Positions 1-9,340 of a stretch of 64,000 nt of DNA are shown piece by piece; within the stretch, counting starts at the first letter, position 1, and each line of letters begins with the position of its first letter. The stretch covers positions 1 to 64,000 of the forward strand of contig JARBUG010000018.1 of assembly GCA_029239785.1 (NCBI GenBank). The letters are read 5' to 3'. The position numbers were made by a program, and so were the translations under genes. Below the pieces are notes generated by a model. It saw nothing but the letters and a program-made list of their open reading frames with translations. It was not told the DNA's origin and made no database searches. Source of the stretch: Symbiobacteriaceae bacterium (GTDB lineage Bacteria > Bacillota > Sulfobacillia > Symbiobacteriales > Symbiobacteriaceae).

Positions 1-944
1 AGGTCGGCATGATCTATCTGGACGGGCTGCCGACGGACCGCGTCATTAACGAAGTTCGCCGGCGGATTACCCAAATCCAGACTGACGGCGTGCAGGATGC
101 GACCGAATTGGCAGAGGCGCTGGCCGACAGGCGGGTTTCCGTTTTTCCCACGGTGTTTGTCACGGAACGCCCCGATACCGTCGCCCACTTCATCAAGGCC
201 GGGCGGGTGGCCATCATGATGGACAACTCGCCGCGGGCGCTCATCGTTCCGGCACTCTTCGTGGACTTCTTTTCGAGCCCTGACGACTTCTACGAGTGGC
301 GGCCCTTCGTCATCTTTCTGCGGCTGCTGCGGTTTGTCGCCTTCAATATTGCGGTGCCGCTCCCGGCGTTGTACGTTTCGGTGACCACGTATCACCTGCA
401 GGCACTGCCCACGCAGCTGACGCTCAGCCTGCTGGCCCAGCGCGAGGGCGCCCCGCTGCCGCCGCCGATTGAGGCCGTCATCATGACGATTATGTTTGAA
501 ATCCTGCGGGAAGCTGGTGTGCGCCTGCCCCGGGCCATCGGCTCCACGGTCAGCATCGTGGGCGGTTTGGTGATTGGCGATGCGGCGATTCGCTCTGGCT
601 TGACCTCGCCGGCCATGGTGCTGGTGGTTTCGGCGACGGCCGTGGCGACCTTCTCGCTGCCCAGCACCACGCTGGCGAATGCGGCCACCTACTACCGGTT
701 CTTTGTGCTCGCACTGGCCAGCACCTTCGGCTTTTTCGGGCTGCTGCTGGGCTACCTGGTCGCCCTGGCCAACCTTGCCGGCATGACCTCGCTCGGCATT
801 CCTTACATGACACCGCTCTTCCCGCTGCGCAGAAAGCACATGGGGACGGCCCTGGGCACCACGCCCAGGCCACCCAAGGGCCAGGGCGCCACCCCCGAGC
901 CGGACATGGTCATCAAAGCTGACGATCATCAGGAAAGGAGCTGA
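1..944 (+). CDS. GerA-family spore germination protein (5' end outside window)
   Basis: This is the C-terminal ~313 residues of a GerA-type germinant-receptor subunit; the frame is open to the left edge, so the start lies upstream. GerA subunits sit in the spore inner membrane and help sense nutrients. The visible part runs from a soluble stretch (IYLDGLPTD) into several hydrophobic segments, with the family-typical block LREAGVRLPR followed by SIVGGLVIGDAAI. The family is usually about 480-520 residues, so roughly 170-200 residues are missing at the window edge. The stop codon overlaps the ribosome binding site of the Ger(x)C gene, so the two are co-transcribed. No GerB-type permease is visible; it may lie upstream. 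Confidence 0.93.
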   Translation, partial: VGMIYLDGLPTDRVINEVRRRITQIQTDGVQDATELAEALADRRVSVFPTVFVTERPDTVAHFIKAGRVAIMMDNSPRALIVPALFVDFFSSPDDFYEWRPFVIFLRLLRFVAFNIAVPLPALYVSVTTYHLQALPTQLTLSLLAQREGAPLPPPIEAVIMTIMFEILREAGVRLPRAIGSTVSIVGGLVIGDAAIRSGLTSPAMVLVVSATAVATFSLPSTTLANAATYYRFFVLALASTFGFFGLLLGYLVALANLAGMTSLGIPYMTPLFPLRRKHMGTALGTTPRPPKGQGATPEPDMVIKADDHQERS

Positions 945-951
945 CCAACCC

Positions 952-2160
952 GTGCGGAAGCTGGTCGCCGCTCTGTTGGCGGCAGGCGTTCTTATGTCGT
1001 CAGGTTGCTGGAGCCGCCGCGAGTTGACCGACGTCTCCTTTGCGGGTGTGATCGGCTTTGACTGGGTCGAGGATCAGTACCTGGTGACCATCGCCATTCA
1101 CTCGCCCGGGGCGCGGGCCGGCGAAAAGGGGCAGCCAACGGCCCGCACCGTCTGGACGGTATCAGAGACGGCTCCGTCACCGGACGCGGCCATCGCCCGC
1201 CTGGACCAGCTTCTGCCCCGGTCACTGACGCTGTCGCACGTGCGGTCGGTGATTTTCGGTGAGGAGATGGCCCGACACGGTATCGGCCCCATCATGGACC
1301 TGCTGTTGCGCAGTGTCGAAATCCGTCCGACGGCCTGGCTCGGCGTGACGAATGGCAAGGCGTCGGAACTGCTGGATGCCCAGCCCCGCCAAGGCGTGAT
1401 GACCGAAGGACCGTTGGGGTATCATGACTCGGCCCTCCAGCGCAGTTCGATTTCGCCGGCGCTGATGTTGACCCAGGTGGCCCAGATTCTACAGGAGGAA
1501 GGGATTGACCTGACGCTGCCGCTCTTTCGGCGCGGCAACCAGGAGCCGCCTGACCCCAAGCACTTCCAAGATGAGGGCGCCCTGAGCGGCAAGCCCGAAG
1601 ACGAGACCGAGATCGTATACGGCGGCGCCGGTGCGTTTCGCGGCGACAAACTGGTGGCTTGGCTCACCCCGAAGGAGGCCCGCGGCCAGATGTGGGCCAG
1701 CCATAAGACCGGGCACGGCGCCATTTCGGCCGAGTGCCCGAAGCCGCATCCGAGCGAACGGGTCGTCTTCCGGCTGCGCAGCAGCAAGGGGCGCATCGGT
1801 GTTGATTCTGTCGGTGGAAAGTTGCAGGGGCACGTCCGTCTCAAAGTTGTGGCCGATGTGAACGAGATCACCTGCCGGGAACCGGTCGTTGATTTCGGTG
1901 ACACAGAACGCCTGCAGGAAATCCTGAAAAGGCGGGTGGAGGACAGTGTGCAGTCGGCCCTGGAAGTTGCCCGCCGTGAGGGTTCGGACATGTTTGGCTT
2001 TGGCCAGAGTCTGTTTCGGCGGGCGCCGGCTGCGTACCGGCTACGCCAGGCCAAGTGGGACACGGTACTGAAAGATCTGCCGGTCACTGTGTCGGTGGAG
2101 GCGCAGGTTGTGCGGATGGGGCAGACCAGGGAACGGTTCCGCTGGCGGGAGGCGCATTAG
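952..2160 (+). CDS. Ger(x)C-family spore germination lipoprotein
   Basis: A 402-residue protein with a lipoprotein signal peptide (hydrophobic residues 4-16, lipobox SSGC with Cys19), followed by the CWSRRELTD start typical of mature Ger(x)C proteins. Members of this family are the lipid-anchored C subunit of GerA-type germinant receptors on the outer face of the spore inner membrane. The GTG start at 952 is placed by AGGAAAGGAG at 931-940, which lies inside the end of the preceding GerA gene, so the pair is translationally close-coupled. Length is normal for the family. Confidence 0.93.
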   Translation: MRKLVAALLAAGVLMSSGCWSRRELTDVSFAGVIGFDWVEDQYLVTIAIHSPGARAGEKGQPTARTVWTVSETAPSPDAAIARLDQLLPRSLTLSHVRSVIFGEEMARHGIGPIMDLLLRSVEIRPTAWLGVTNGKASELLDAQPRQGVMTEGPLGYHDSALQRSSISPALMLTQVAQILQEEGIDLTLPLFRRGNQEPPDPKHFQDEGALSGKPEDETEIVYGGAGAFRGDKLVAWLTPKEARGQMWASHKTGHGAISAECPKPHPSERVVFRLRSSKGRIGVDSVGGKLQGHVRLKVVADVNEITCREPVVDFGDTERLQEILKRRVEDSVQSALEVARREGSDMFGFGQSLFRRAPAAYRLRQAKWDTVLKDLPVTVSVEAQVVRMGQTRERFRWREAH

Positions 2161-2285
2161 GCTCCGGGTCCTTTTGCTACTTTACGGTGTGCGCGGATTC
2201 TGCTACAGTTGCATGTGGCATGCCCTTTCCGTTGAAGCGGGGCATACTAGAGTTAACCCTCAGTTGAAGGGGGAGAAATGTCGAA

Positions 2286-3563
2286 TTGGCCACCAAGTTT
2301 CTTATTCGTGGAGGTCGCCCCCTCACTGGTCGGGTCCACATTGGCGGCGCCAAGAACAGCGCATTGCCCATTGTAACCGCTGCTGCACTGGCAGCTGAGG
2401 GCGAGTCCATTCTCGATAATGTCCCGTCAAACAGCGATATTCATCACTTGTGCCAGATTCTCCGGGAGCTAGGCTGCGAACTGGAATGGGTGGGCGAGAA
2501 CAGCCTGCGCATTTCGGCTGTCAACCTGACCAACCACGTCGCACCGTATAACATTGCCCGCAAGCTCCGGGGCAGTACGTATGTGATGGGTTTGCTGCTG
2601 GCCCGCCTGGGCCGGGGCGAAGTTGCCTGCCCGGGCGGCTGCGAAATTGGCGCCCGTCCCGTCGACTTTCATTTGAAGGGTTTCAAGGCCCTCGGTGCTG
2701 ACGTTACGGTCGAGCACGGCGCCATGATCGCCCACGAAGTGCAGCTGCAGGGCGGCCGCTTCTACGTCGATCGCGCCAGTGTGGGCACCACAGTCAATAT
2801 GATGATCACCGCTTCGTTGACGCCCGGCATTACCATGCTGGAGAACGCCGCCTGCGAGCCGGAAATTGTCGACCTGGCCAACTTTATCAACGGCATGGGC
2901 GGTCGGGTGCGCGGCGCCGGCACAAACATGATTCGCGTGGAAGGCGTGCAGCGGCTGCACGGCTGCCGCCACGAAGTGATTCCCGACCGTATCGAAGCGG
3001 GCACCTACATGCTGGCGGTCGCCGCTGCCGGTGGCGACGTCCTGATTGAAAACGTCATTCCCGAGCATTTGAACACGCTCATCGCCAAAATGCGCGAGGC
3101 CGGGCAGGAAGTCGAAGAGCTGGAGGATTCCGTTCGGGTGCGCTCCCGCCGGCCCATCATTTCGGCGGATGTGGAAACACAGGTTCATCCCGGTTTCCCC
3201 ACCGACCTCCAGAGCCCCTGGTCCGCCCTGATCGGTCTGGCCAATGGCATCAGTGTTGTGCAGGAGACTATCTTTGAAAACCGGTTCGGGTTCGTCAACG
3301 AACTGATCCGAATGGGCGCCAACATCAAGGTCGACCGCAACACCGCCATCATACGGGGTGTGGAGCGCTACACGGGCGCCCCGGTTGAAGCAAAGGATAT
3401 CCGGGGCGGCGCTGCGCTGGTCGTTGCGGCGCTGGCGGCTGACGGCACCACCGAACTGGGCGGCCTGCAGTTCATCGATCGCGGCTACCACGGCATGGCC
3501 GAAAAGCTCGCGACCCTGGGCGCCGACATCCGTCGGGTGGATTATCCCGAGAACAACGTATAA
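2286..3563 (+). CDS. murA: UDP-N-acetylglucosamine 1-carboxyvinyltransferase
   Basis: MurA transfers enolpyruvate from PEP to UDP-GlcNAc, the first committed cytoplasmic step of peptidoglycan synthesis. The 425-residue product starts with the family-typical FLIRGG and GGAKNSALPI (UDP-GlcNAc-binding Lys-Asn) and has the loop PGGCEIGARPVDFH carrying the catalytic Cys that is the fosfomycin target. Length is normal. The start is TTG at 2286, about 11 bases after GAAGGGGGA; an ATG at 2278 is out of frame. The gene is followed by a terminator and then an FtsW-family gene, a cell-wall neighbourhood. Confidence 0.96.
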   Translation: MATKFLIRGGRPLTGRVHIGGAKNSALPIVTAAALAAEGESILDNVPSNSDIHHLCQILRELGCELEWVGENSLRISAVNLTNHVAPYNIARKLRGSTYVMGLLLARLGRGEVACPGGCEIGARPVDFHLKGFKALGADVTVEHGAMIAHEVQLQGGRFYVDRASVGTTVNMMITASLTPGITMLENAACEPEIVDLANFINGMGGRVRGAGTNMIRVEGVQRLHGCRHEVIPDRIEAGTYMLAVAAAGGDVLIENVIPEHLNTLIAKMREAGQEVEELEDSVRVRSRRPIISADVETQVHPGFPTDLQSPWSALIGLANGISVVQETIFENRFGFVNELIRMGANIKVDRNTAIIRGVERYTGAPVEAKDIRGGAALVVAALAADGTTELGGLQFIDRGYHGMAEKLATLGADIRRVDYPENNV

Positions 3564-3578
3564 CGCAGATCTGCCGTG

Positions 3579-3618
3579 GGACCGTTCTGGCAAGTTTTGT
3601 CGGAACGGTCCTTTCTTT
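3579..3618 (+). terminator. Intrinsic terminator after murA
   Basis: GGACCGTTC (3579-3587) pairs with GAACGGTCC (3603-3611), followed by CTTTCTTT. It separates murA from the FtsW-family gene. Confidence 0.8.
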
Positions 3619-3687
3619 CGCGTGTCGGCAGGAACAACGGGCCAAATGCCCAAGTTATGAAAGGTACTCGTGGAGGAGGGAAGACCG

Positions 3688-4881
3688 GTGTCAACAGTCC
3701 GCCCCCAACGGTCGCAGGCCCGCAGGGGCTCCAACGTACGTGAGTTCAAGCCGACACGACCGCCGGCCGAACCGGCCCTTCCCCTGGAACGTCCCGACAC
3801 GCTTTACCTGGTCGCCCTGGCCGGGTTAATTAGCGTGGGCATGATTATGGTGTACAGCACCACGGCGGTGGAGGGGGCCTCATCCGTCATCAAGATGCTG
3901 ATGTGGCTGGCCATCGGCGTTCCCGGAATGATTACCGCCGCTTACTTGCCCATGGGTTTTTGGCGCAAGGCAGCGCCCTGGCTGCTGGTGGTCTGTTTTG
4001 TGGCGCTTGCGGGGCTGTTATTGAAGGGGTTGAATCCCCTGGCCTACGAGGTGAACGGGGCCTACCGGTGGTACAAAATCCCCGGGGTGGGGCAGATACA
4101 GCCCTCGGAGGTGTCAAAGTTCGCGTTCATTCTGTTTGCCGCCCAGTTCCTTGACCGGCGGGGGCAGAAGATGGGCACCAGGCAGTGGCTGACTTTTCTG
4201 GGCGTATTCGGGGCCTTTGCCGCCGTGATTTACAAGGAGCCCGACCTGGGCACGGCTTTGGTGCTGGCGGGTACGGCTTTTTGCGTGCTGGTGGCCGCAG
4301 GCGTGCGCTGGGGGACACTGTTCAAGGGTGTGCTGGTGCTGGCCGTGGTGGTGGGCGCCCTGGCCTGGACGACGCAGCATCAGCGTGAGCGGTTGGAGTC
4401 ATGGCTCGACCCCTGGGGTGAGCAGCATGTGCAAGATGGCGGGTTCCAGACCGTGCGGTCTATGTCGGCCATGACCGAAGGCGGGCTGACGGGCGTGGGC
4501 CTGGGGCGGTCCATTTACAAGCTGAACGACCGTCTGCCTGAGGCGGAGACCGACTTCATTTTCGCGATCGTGGCGGAGGAGCTGGGGTTGTTCCGGGCCG
4601 TCGCGGTGCTGGGGTTGTTTGCGTTGCTGGCCTGGCGCGGGTATGTGATTGCGGCCCGGGCGCCGGACCGGTACTCGGCCCTGGTCACGGTGGGCATTAC
4701 ATCGTGGGTGGCCGTGCAAGCCTGCCTGAACGTGGCGGTGGTGACGGGCACGGTGCCCAATACGGGGGTGCCGCTGCCGTTCATTTCGTCGGGCGGTTCG
4801 TCGCTGACGGCGTTGATGATTGCGACGGGCGTGGTGGTGGGCATCAGCCGGCGCCGGGCGCCCGGCGCAGACCGGGCGTAA
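3688..4881 (+). CDS. FtsW/RodA/SpoVE-family peptidoglycan polymerase (SEDS protein)
   Basis: A SEDS-family integral membrane protein of about 397 residues with around ten hydrophobic segments. SEDS proteins polymerise lipid II into glycan strands together with a class B PBP. Recognisable blocks are the loop GAYRWYKIPG, QPSEVSKFAFI, YKEPDLGTALV, the ETDFIFAIVAEELG motif and PNTGVPLPFISSGGSS near the C-terminus, all diagnostic of FtsW/SpoVE rather than unrelated permeases. I chose GTG 3688 because GGAGGAGGG lies 7 bases upstream; an earlier in-frame GTG at 3670 would put that binding site inside the gene. Whether it serves division, elongation or spore cortex cannot be decided from sequence; the murA neighbour fits any of these. 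Confidence 0.92.
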   Translation: MSTVRPQRSQARRGSNVREFKPTRPPAEPALPLERPDTLYLVALAGLISVGMIMVYSTTAVEGASSVIKMLMWLAIGVPGMITAAYLPMGFWRKAAPWLLVVCFVALAGLLLKGLNPLAYEVNGAYRWYKIPGVGQIQPSEVSKFAFILFAAQFLDRRGQKMGTRQWLTFLGVFGAFAAVIYKEPDLGTALVLAGTAFCVLVAAGVRWGTLFKGVLVLAVVVGALAWTTQHQRERLESWLDPWGEQHVQDGGFQTVRSMSAMTEGGLTGVGLGRSIYKLNDRLPEAETDFIFAIVAEELGLFRAVAVLGLFALLAWRGYVIAARAPDRYSALVTVGITSWVAVQACLNVAVVTGTVPNTGVPLPFISSGGSSLTALMIATGVVVGISRRRAPGADRA

Positions 4882-4923
4882 TGGTTGCCATGTGACCACT
4901 GGCGACTGAGGGAGACGTGTGTT

Positions 4924-5823
4924 ATGACTTTGGCAATAACGGTGCGCAAGGCGACCCCCGCCGACAAGGATGCGGTGGTTGCGCTGTGCCGGGCGATCGA
5001 ACCGCGTGATTATGTGCCTGAGATGTTTGACGAGGCCGCCGCCGCACCGCCGCCGCAGGGGCTGTATGTGGCCGAACTGGACGGGCGCGTTGTCGGATGC
5101 CACTTGGTTGATGTGACTGCGCCGGGGACCGGGTTCTTTTTTGGGATGCGGATTGATCCCCGGGTGCAGGGGCAGGGAATCGGGTCGGCCTATGCCGGGC
5201 TCCAGGTCGCGGAGGCGGTGGCCGGCGGGCTGCGCCGGTTGTTTCTGACCAGTGCCCCGGGAAATGTGCGGGCGCACCGGACGGTGGAGAAGAACGGGTT
5301 TGTGAACCGGGGCGAGTGGGTGATCTGGGAGATGGGGGAGCCGGGGGCGGTTGGGGCGGCTGAGCCGTCCGGGGCCGGGGCGCAGCCCCTGCGGGTCCGG
5401 GCCGGCACGCCTGCCGACTTGCCCGCCGTGGCCGCCTTCCAGGGCGCCATGGCTGGCCAGGTCCTGTCCGAGGTCATTGCGGCGCCCGACTTCCCCTACG
5501 GCTTCTCCATCATCGGCGACGAGGACTGGGCAGTTGAGGACCTCGTCGTGGCGGAGGAGGTTGCCAGCGCCGACTTGGCGGGCCTCATGCTGCTGCGGCA
5601 GATTGAAATCGACGGCCAGCGTCAGACCTACGTCCGACGGCTGGAGGGATCACTTGAGGCCGCTGCGGCCCTGCTGGACTACGCCCGATCCTGGGCCGGC
5701 GCCCGGGGCCTGGAGAAGTGGTGCGTGAGCCTCCCGGCCCGGTGCGAGCCCCTGCTCGCCCCGCTCGGCCTGGACCCGGCCAAGTGTGAGCGCTGGTACA
5801 TGTTCGAGTATGAAGCCAAGTGA
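4924..5823 (+). CDS. Double GNAT-domain N-acetyltransferase
   Basis: A soluble protein of about 299 residues built of two GNAT folds. The first has the acetyl-CoA pyrophosphate-binding loop at DPRVQGQGIGSAY and the typical NVRAHRTVEKNGF helix near its end. The second, after a short Ala/Gly linker (APGAVGAAEPSGAGA-like), is more degenerate and has no clear Q/RxxGxG loop. Substrate is unknown. The start ATG 4924 has GAGGGAG about 10 bases upstream; an in-frame ATG at 4885 lacks this. It stands alone between the FtsW-family gene and a strong terminator. Confidence 0.85.
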   Translation: MTLAITVRKATPADKDAVVALCRAIEPRDYVPEMFDEAAAAPPPQGLYVAELDGRVVGCHLVDVTAPGTGFFFGMRIDPRVQGQGIGSAYAGLQVAEAVAGGLRRLFLTSAPGNVRAHRTVEKNGFVNRGEWVIWEMGEPGAVGAAEPSGAGAQPLRVRAGTPADLPAVAAFQGAMAGQVLSEVIAAPDFPYGFSIIGDEDWAVEDLVVAEEVASADLAGLMLLRQIEIDGQRQTYVRRLEGSLEAAAALLDYARSWAGARGLEKWCVSLPARCEPLLAPLGLDPAKCERWYMFEYEAK

Positions 5824-5830
5824 TGAGAAG

Positions 5831-5864
5831 GGCCCGGGCGGTCATGCAGACCACCCGGGCCTTT
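5831..5864 (+). terminator. Intrinsic terminator after the GNAT gene
   Basis: GGCCCGGGCGGTC and GACCACCCGGGCC form a near-perfect GC hairpin with loop ATGCA, followed by TTTAT. Confidence 0.85.
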
Positions 5865-6020
5865 ATCGGCTCTGCTCGTCCTCCAGCGACCGAGCGACCG
5901 CGTTATCATCGATCTGCACCCATGACCTCGGCCAAGACAGGCGATTACCCCCCCTGCAGGCAGCTGGGTCCACTTAGTACGAGTGCTTTCTTCCGATGCG
6001 CCATCGCCAATAGGCCTTGT
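5865..6020. other. Intergenic stretch with no recognised feature
   Basis: Between the terminator at 5831-5864 and the end of the minus-strand small ORF I see no convincing gene, promoter or RNA structure. Confidence 0.5.
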
Positions 6021-6353
6021 TCATGTCGGCCAACGCCAGTTTCGTATCCCCGCCGCCGCCCCGCACCGCACCACCAACGTCCTGTGAAGCCAAAACACCG
6101 AGTAAGCCCGCACCCTCACGGTCCACCCGCACCCCACCCCGGGCGCCGGCATCACCTCAACCACCCGCAGCGACCGCACCGCCAACCGCTCCGCCGGATT
6201 GTCCAGATGGCGCCGCACCACCAACAAGGCGGCCTCCGCAACCCGCCGTTGCTCGCCCTCGAACCGCCCCACCCCATCATTCACAAGCGCAGGGCCGATC
6301 ATCCCGACCATCACCAAGATCAATCCCGAAACAATCCGACGCACCCATCTCAC
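6021..6353 (-). CDS. Small hypothetical protein with N-terminal membrane segment
   Basis: A possible 110-residue gene. The product has a basic start followed by a hydrophobic stretch (residues ~7-22), resembling a signal anchor, then a soluble part with a short beta-like region (GCGWTVRVRAYSVFWL). The GTG start has GGA immediately upstream but no well-spaced ribosome binding site, and the C-terminus is not family-like. It would be transcribed divergently from the thiolase gene. No homologous family is recognised; an alternative is that this 550-base gap is non-coding. Confidence 0.4.
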   Translation of the reverse strand: MRWVRRIVSGLILVMVGMIGPALVNDGVGRFEGEQRRVAEAALLVVRRHLDNPAERLAVRSLRVVEVMPAPGVGCGWTVRVRAYSVFWLHRTLVVRCGAAAGIRNWRWPT

Positions 6354-6389
6354 TCCGTTTTGCTCAACAAATCTACCATTTGTCTGCTG

Positions 6390-6395
6390 TATAAT
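6390..6395 (+). promoter_or_regulatory. -10 element for thiolase-dehydrogenase operon
   Basis: A consensus TATAAT in an AT-rich patch 45 bases before the thiolase start. No good -35 hexamer is seen at 16-18 bases, so an activator may be needed. Confidence 0.55.
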
Positions 6396-6439
6396 GGTGA
6401 GGGTTAAAAACAGTACGACGGTTGGAGGGGATCGACCAA

Positions 6440-7630
6440 ATGAAGCGGGAAGCGGTCATCGTCAGCGCCGTGCGCACACCCTTCGGTACCTTCGGCGGGG
6501 GGCTGAAGGACCTGTCGGCCACCGACCTGGGGGCGGTCGTCATTCGGGAAGCCGTCCGGCGGGCCGGCCTTGTGGGGCGCGAGGCGGAAATCGACAACGT
6601 ATTCATGGGCCAGGTCGTCCAGGCGGGCGCCGGCCAGATTCCGTCCCGGCAGGCGACCATCAAGGCTGGCCTGCCTCTTAGCGTGCCATCTGAGACCATC
6701 AACAAGGTCTGTGCCTCCTCGCTGCGGGCCGTCAATCTGGCCGACATCATGATCCGGGCCGGCGACGCCGAAACCGTGGTCGCGGGCGGCATGGAGTCGA
6801 TGTCAAACGCACCCTACTATCTGCCGGGCGCCCGGTGGGGGCTCCGCATGGGCAACGGCCAGGTCGTCGACGGCGTCGTCCACGACGGGCTCTGGTGCGC
6901 CTTTGGCGACTGCCACATGGGCGTCTATGGCTCGGCGGGCGCCGAGGAGTACGGCATCAGCCGGCAGGAGCAGGACGAATGGGCCCTGCGCAGCCACCAG
7001 CGGGCGGCCGCCGCCTGGGACGCCGATCTCTTCAAAGACGAGGTCATCCCCGTGCCGGTGCCCCAGCGCAAGGGCGCCCCCGTGCCCTTCACGGCTGACC
7101 AGTCGCTCCGCCGGGACACGTCGCTGGAGAAGCTGGCGTCGCTGGCGCCTGCGTTCCGCAAGGACGGCACGGTGACCGCAGGCAACGCCCCGGGCCTCTC
7201 CGATGGCGCCAGCGCCCTGGTCGTCATGTCCCGGGAACGGGCCGAGGCGCTCGGCCTCGAAGTGCTGGCCACCATCGTGGCGCAGGGGCAGTACTCGACC
7301 GAGGCCGGGTCGCTGCACACGGTTGGCGCCGTGGCCGGCATGAACGCCCTGATGAAGGCCGGCCTGAGCGTCAAGGATCTCAGCCTGATCGAGATCAACG
7401 AAGCGTTTGCCGCCGTAACACTGGCTGCCATCAAGCAGTTCGAGTGCAGCCCCGAAATCATGAACGTCAACGGGGGTGCGCTGGCAATTGGGCATCCCAT
7501 CGGGGCGAGTGGCGGCCGCATCCTCATGCATTTGGTGTATGAACTGCGGCGCCGGGGCGGCGGATATGGGCTGGCCGGCCTTTGCTCAGGCGGCGGCCAG
7601 GGCGAGGCGACGTTGGTACGGGTCGGCTAG
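6440..7630 (+). CDS. thlA: Acetyl-CoA acetyltransferase (thiolase)
   Basis: A biosynthetic-type thiolase of about 396 residues that condenses two acetyl-CoA to acetoacetyl-CoA (or the reverse). All catalytic motifs are present: the nucleophilic Cys near residue 91 in INKVCASSLRA, the His in GGALAIGHPIGASGGR near residue 352, and the second Cys in GLCSGGGQGEA close to the C-terminus. The start ATG 6440 follows GGAGGGG by 9 bases. It is followed after 29 bases by 3-hydroxybutyryl-CoA dehydrogenase, so the two enzymes make 3-hydroxybutyryl-CoA. No crotonase, butyryl-CoA dehydrogenase or PHA synthase is adjacent, so the end product is not evident. Confidence 0.94.
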   Translation: MKREAVIVSAVRTPFGTFGGGLKDLSATDLGAVVIREAVRRAGLVGREAEIDNVFMGQVVQAGAGQIPSRQATIKAGLPLSVPSETINKVCASSLRAVNLADIMIRAGDAETVVAGGMESMSNAPYYLPGARWGLRMGNGQVVDGVVHDGLWCAFGDCHMGVYGSAGAEEYGISRQEQDEWALRSHQRAAAAWDADLFKDEVIPVPVPQRKGAPVPFTADQSLRRDTSLEKLASLAPAFRKDGTVTAGNAPGLSDGASALVVMSRERAEALGLEVLATIVAQGQYSTEAGSLHTVGAVAGMNALMKAGLSVKDLSLIEINEAFAAVTLAAIKQFECSPEIMNVNGGALAIGHPIGASGGRILMHLVYELRRRGGGYGLAGLCSGGGQGEATLVRVG

Positions 7631-7659
7631 GAACATACTACATAGGAGGCTCGTGAATC

Positions 7660-8544
7660 ATGGCAATCCAGACGGTTATGGTCATCGGCGCCGGGCAGAT
7701 GGGCGCCGGCATCGCACAAGTCGCCGCACAGGCCGGACTCAAGGTCATCCTCCGGGACATCGACCAAAAGTACGTCGACAAGGGCCTGGCCGGCATCGCG
7801 AAGCTCCTGACCCGCGACGTCGAAAAGGGCCGCAAAACCGCCGAAGAGAAGGCCGCCATTCTGGGCCGCATCACCGGCACGACCGACCTGGCGCCCGCTG
7901 CCGAGGCCGACTTGGTCATCGAAGCGATCGTTGAAAACCTCGACATCAAGCTGAAGCTCTTCCGGGAGCTGGACGCCATCTGCCCCGCCCACGCTATTTT
8001 GGCGTCCAACACCTCCAGCCTGCCCATTACGCAGCTGGCGGCGGCCACCAAGCGGCCCGCCCAGTTCATCGGCATGCACTTCATGAACCCCGTCCCGGTG
8101 ATGAAACTGGTCGAAGTGATCCGCGGCATCGCCACGTCAGACGAAACCTACGCCGCCACCAAGGCGCTCGCCGAGCAGATGGGCAAGACCCCGGTTTCGG
8201 TCAACGACTTCCCGGGCTTCATCTCCAACCGGGTCCTGCTCCCCATGCTGAACGAGGCCATCTTCTGCTTCTACGAGGGTATCGCCGGCGTCGAAGAGAT
8301 TGATACGGTCATGAAGCTGGGCATGAACCATCCCATGGGTCCGCTCACGCTGGCCGACTTTATCGGGCTGGATACCTGCCTGTACATCATGAACGTTCTT
8401 TACGAGGGCTATAAGGACTCGAAGTACCGCCCGTGCCCGCTGCTGGTGCAGATGGTGCAGGCTGGCTACCTGGGCAAGAAGACCGGCCGGGGCTTCTACA
8501 CCTACAACCCCGACGGGACCGCAACCCCCATGGTGCGGAAGTAG
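7660..8544 (+). CDS. hbd: 3-hydroxybutyryl-CoA dehydrogenase
   Basis: A 294-residue NAD(P)-dependent dehydrogenase that interconverts acetoacetyl-CoA and 3-hydroxybutyryl-CoA. The N-terminal Rossmann motif [11 protein letters not shown] and the sequence [18 protein letters not shown] with the catalytic His, then [12 protein letters not shown] and the C-terminal dimerisation part ([16 protein letters not shown]), match the family along its whole length. ATG 7660 follows TAGGAGG by about 11 bases. It forms an operon with the thiolase upstream and ends at a strong terminator. Confidence 0.95.
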   Translation: MAIQTVMVIGAGQMGAGIAQVAAQAGLKVILRDIDQKYVDKGLAGIAKLLTRDVEKGRKTAEEKAAILGRITGTTDLAPAAEADLVIEAIVENLDIKLKLFRELDAICPAHAILASNTSSLPITQLAAATKRPAQFIGMHFMNPVPVMKLVEVIRGIATSDETYAATKALAEQMGKTPVSVNDFPGFISNRVLLPMLNEAIFCFYEGIAGVEEIDTVMKLGMNHPMGPLTLADFIGLDTCLYIMNVLYEGYKDSKYRPCPLLVQMVQAGYLGKKTGRGFYTYNPDGTATPMVRK

Positions 8545-8553
8545 CACACACCG

Positions 8554-8589
8554 AGCGCCGGGCCTCCGCAAGGGGCGCCCGGCGCTTTC
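8554..8589 (+). terminator. Intrinsic terminator after hbd
   Basis: AGCGCCGGGC (8554-8563) pairs with GCCCGGCGCT (8577-8586), followed by TTTC. Confidence 0.8.
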
Positions 8590-8620
8590 ATCACAAAGAC
8601 GAAAAGGAGACCGCCGCCAC

Positions 8621-9340
8621 ATGCGCATCCGCCAGATCACCAACCCGAGCGACCCGGCCATCGCCGCCTTCGGCGCCCTCCAGGAGCGGACCTACGCCGA
8701 CCCCGACCTGCTGATTCCGCCCGAGGTCTTCCCCGAACTGCTGTCCCGACAGTCAGGCGAACGGCGCAATCTCATGCTCGTCGCCGAGGATGATGATGCA
8801 GGTCAGGTGATCGGGGGCACGCTCTTCCACTACCTGGGCGCCGCCAACAGCGGCTTCTCCAGCTTCCTGGCCGTGGCGCCCGAGGTGCGGGAGCAGGGGG
8901 TGGCCACCCGACTCCACGCCGCCCGCTTCGCCTTGCTGGACCTCGCGGCAGGCGAGCGCGCACCCGTGCCTGGCCTTTTCATCGATGTGGTGGCGCCCGA
9001 GCGCCTGGCGCCCGGGGAGGTGGAGGCGGAGCGTGCCGCCGGCCTCGACCCTGCCGACCGCCGGCGGATCTTTCAACGGATGGGCTTCCGGAAGGTTGAC
9101 GTCGCCTACTTCCAGCCCGCCGAGGGGTCCGAGGGCGGCGAGGCCATCACCACGATGGACCTGCTCTTCTGCCCCCGCGACCCGGGCGCCACCGAGGTCA
9201 GCACAGCCCTGGTGGTCGAGACGATGCGCGCCTACTGGAAGGACTGGCTCGGCAAATCCGCCGCCAATCGCAACGCAGCCGAGTTGGCCCGGCGCTGCGG
9301 GGGCGAACGGGTTGCACTCAGGCCGGCAAGTGACCACTAA
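8621..9340 (+). CDS. GNAT-like N-acetyltransferase
   Basis: A 239-residue protein with a GNAT-like core. The central strand and loop FLAVAPEVREQGVATRLH corresponds to the acetyl-CoA-binding motif A. The last 60 residues (MRAYWKDWLGKS onward) are not part of the usual domain. Substrate is unknown. ATG 8621 is preceded by AAAAGGAGA about 12 bases upstream. Its stop overlaps by 3 bases the stop of the convergent YkvI-family gene, so no terminator fits between them. Confidence 0.75.
   Translation: MRIRQITNPSDPAIAAFGALQERTYADPDLLIPPEVFPELLSRQSGERRNLMLVAEDDDAGQVIGGTLFHYLGAANSGFSSFLAVAPEVREQGVATRLHAARFALLDLAAGERAPVPGLFIDVVAPERLAPGEVEAERAAGLDPADRRRIFQRMGFRKVDVAYFQPAEGSEGGEAITTMDLLFCPRDPGATEVSTALVVETMRAYWKDWLGKSAANRNAAELARRCGGERVALRPASDH

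Noticed and set aside
2469-3800. A 443-codon open frame on the minus strand opposite murA
   Set aside because: Murky His/Gly/Val-rich translation and full overlap with an unmistakable MurA.
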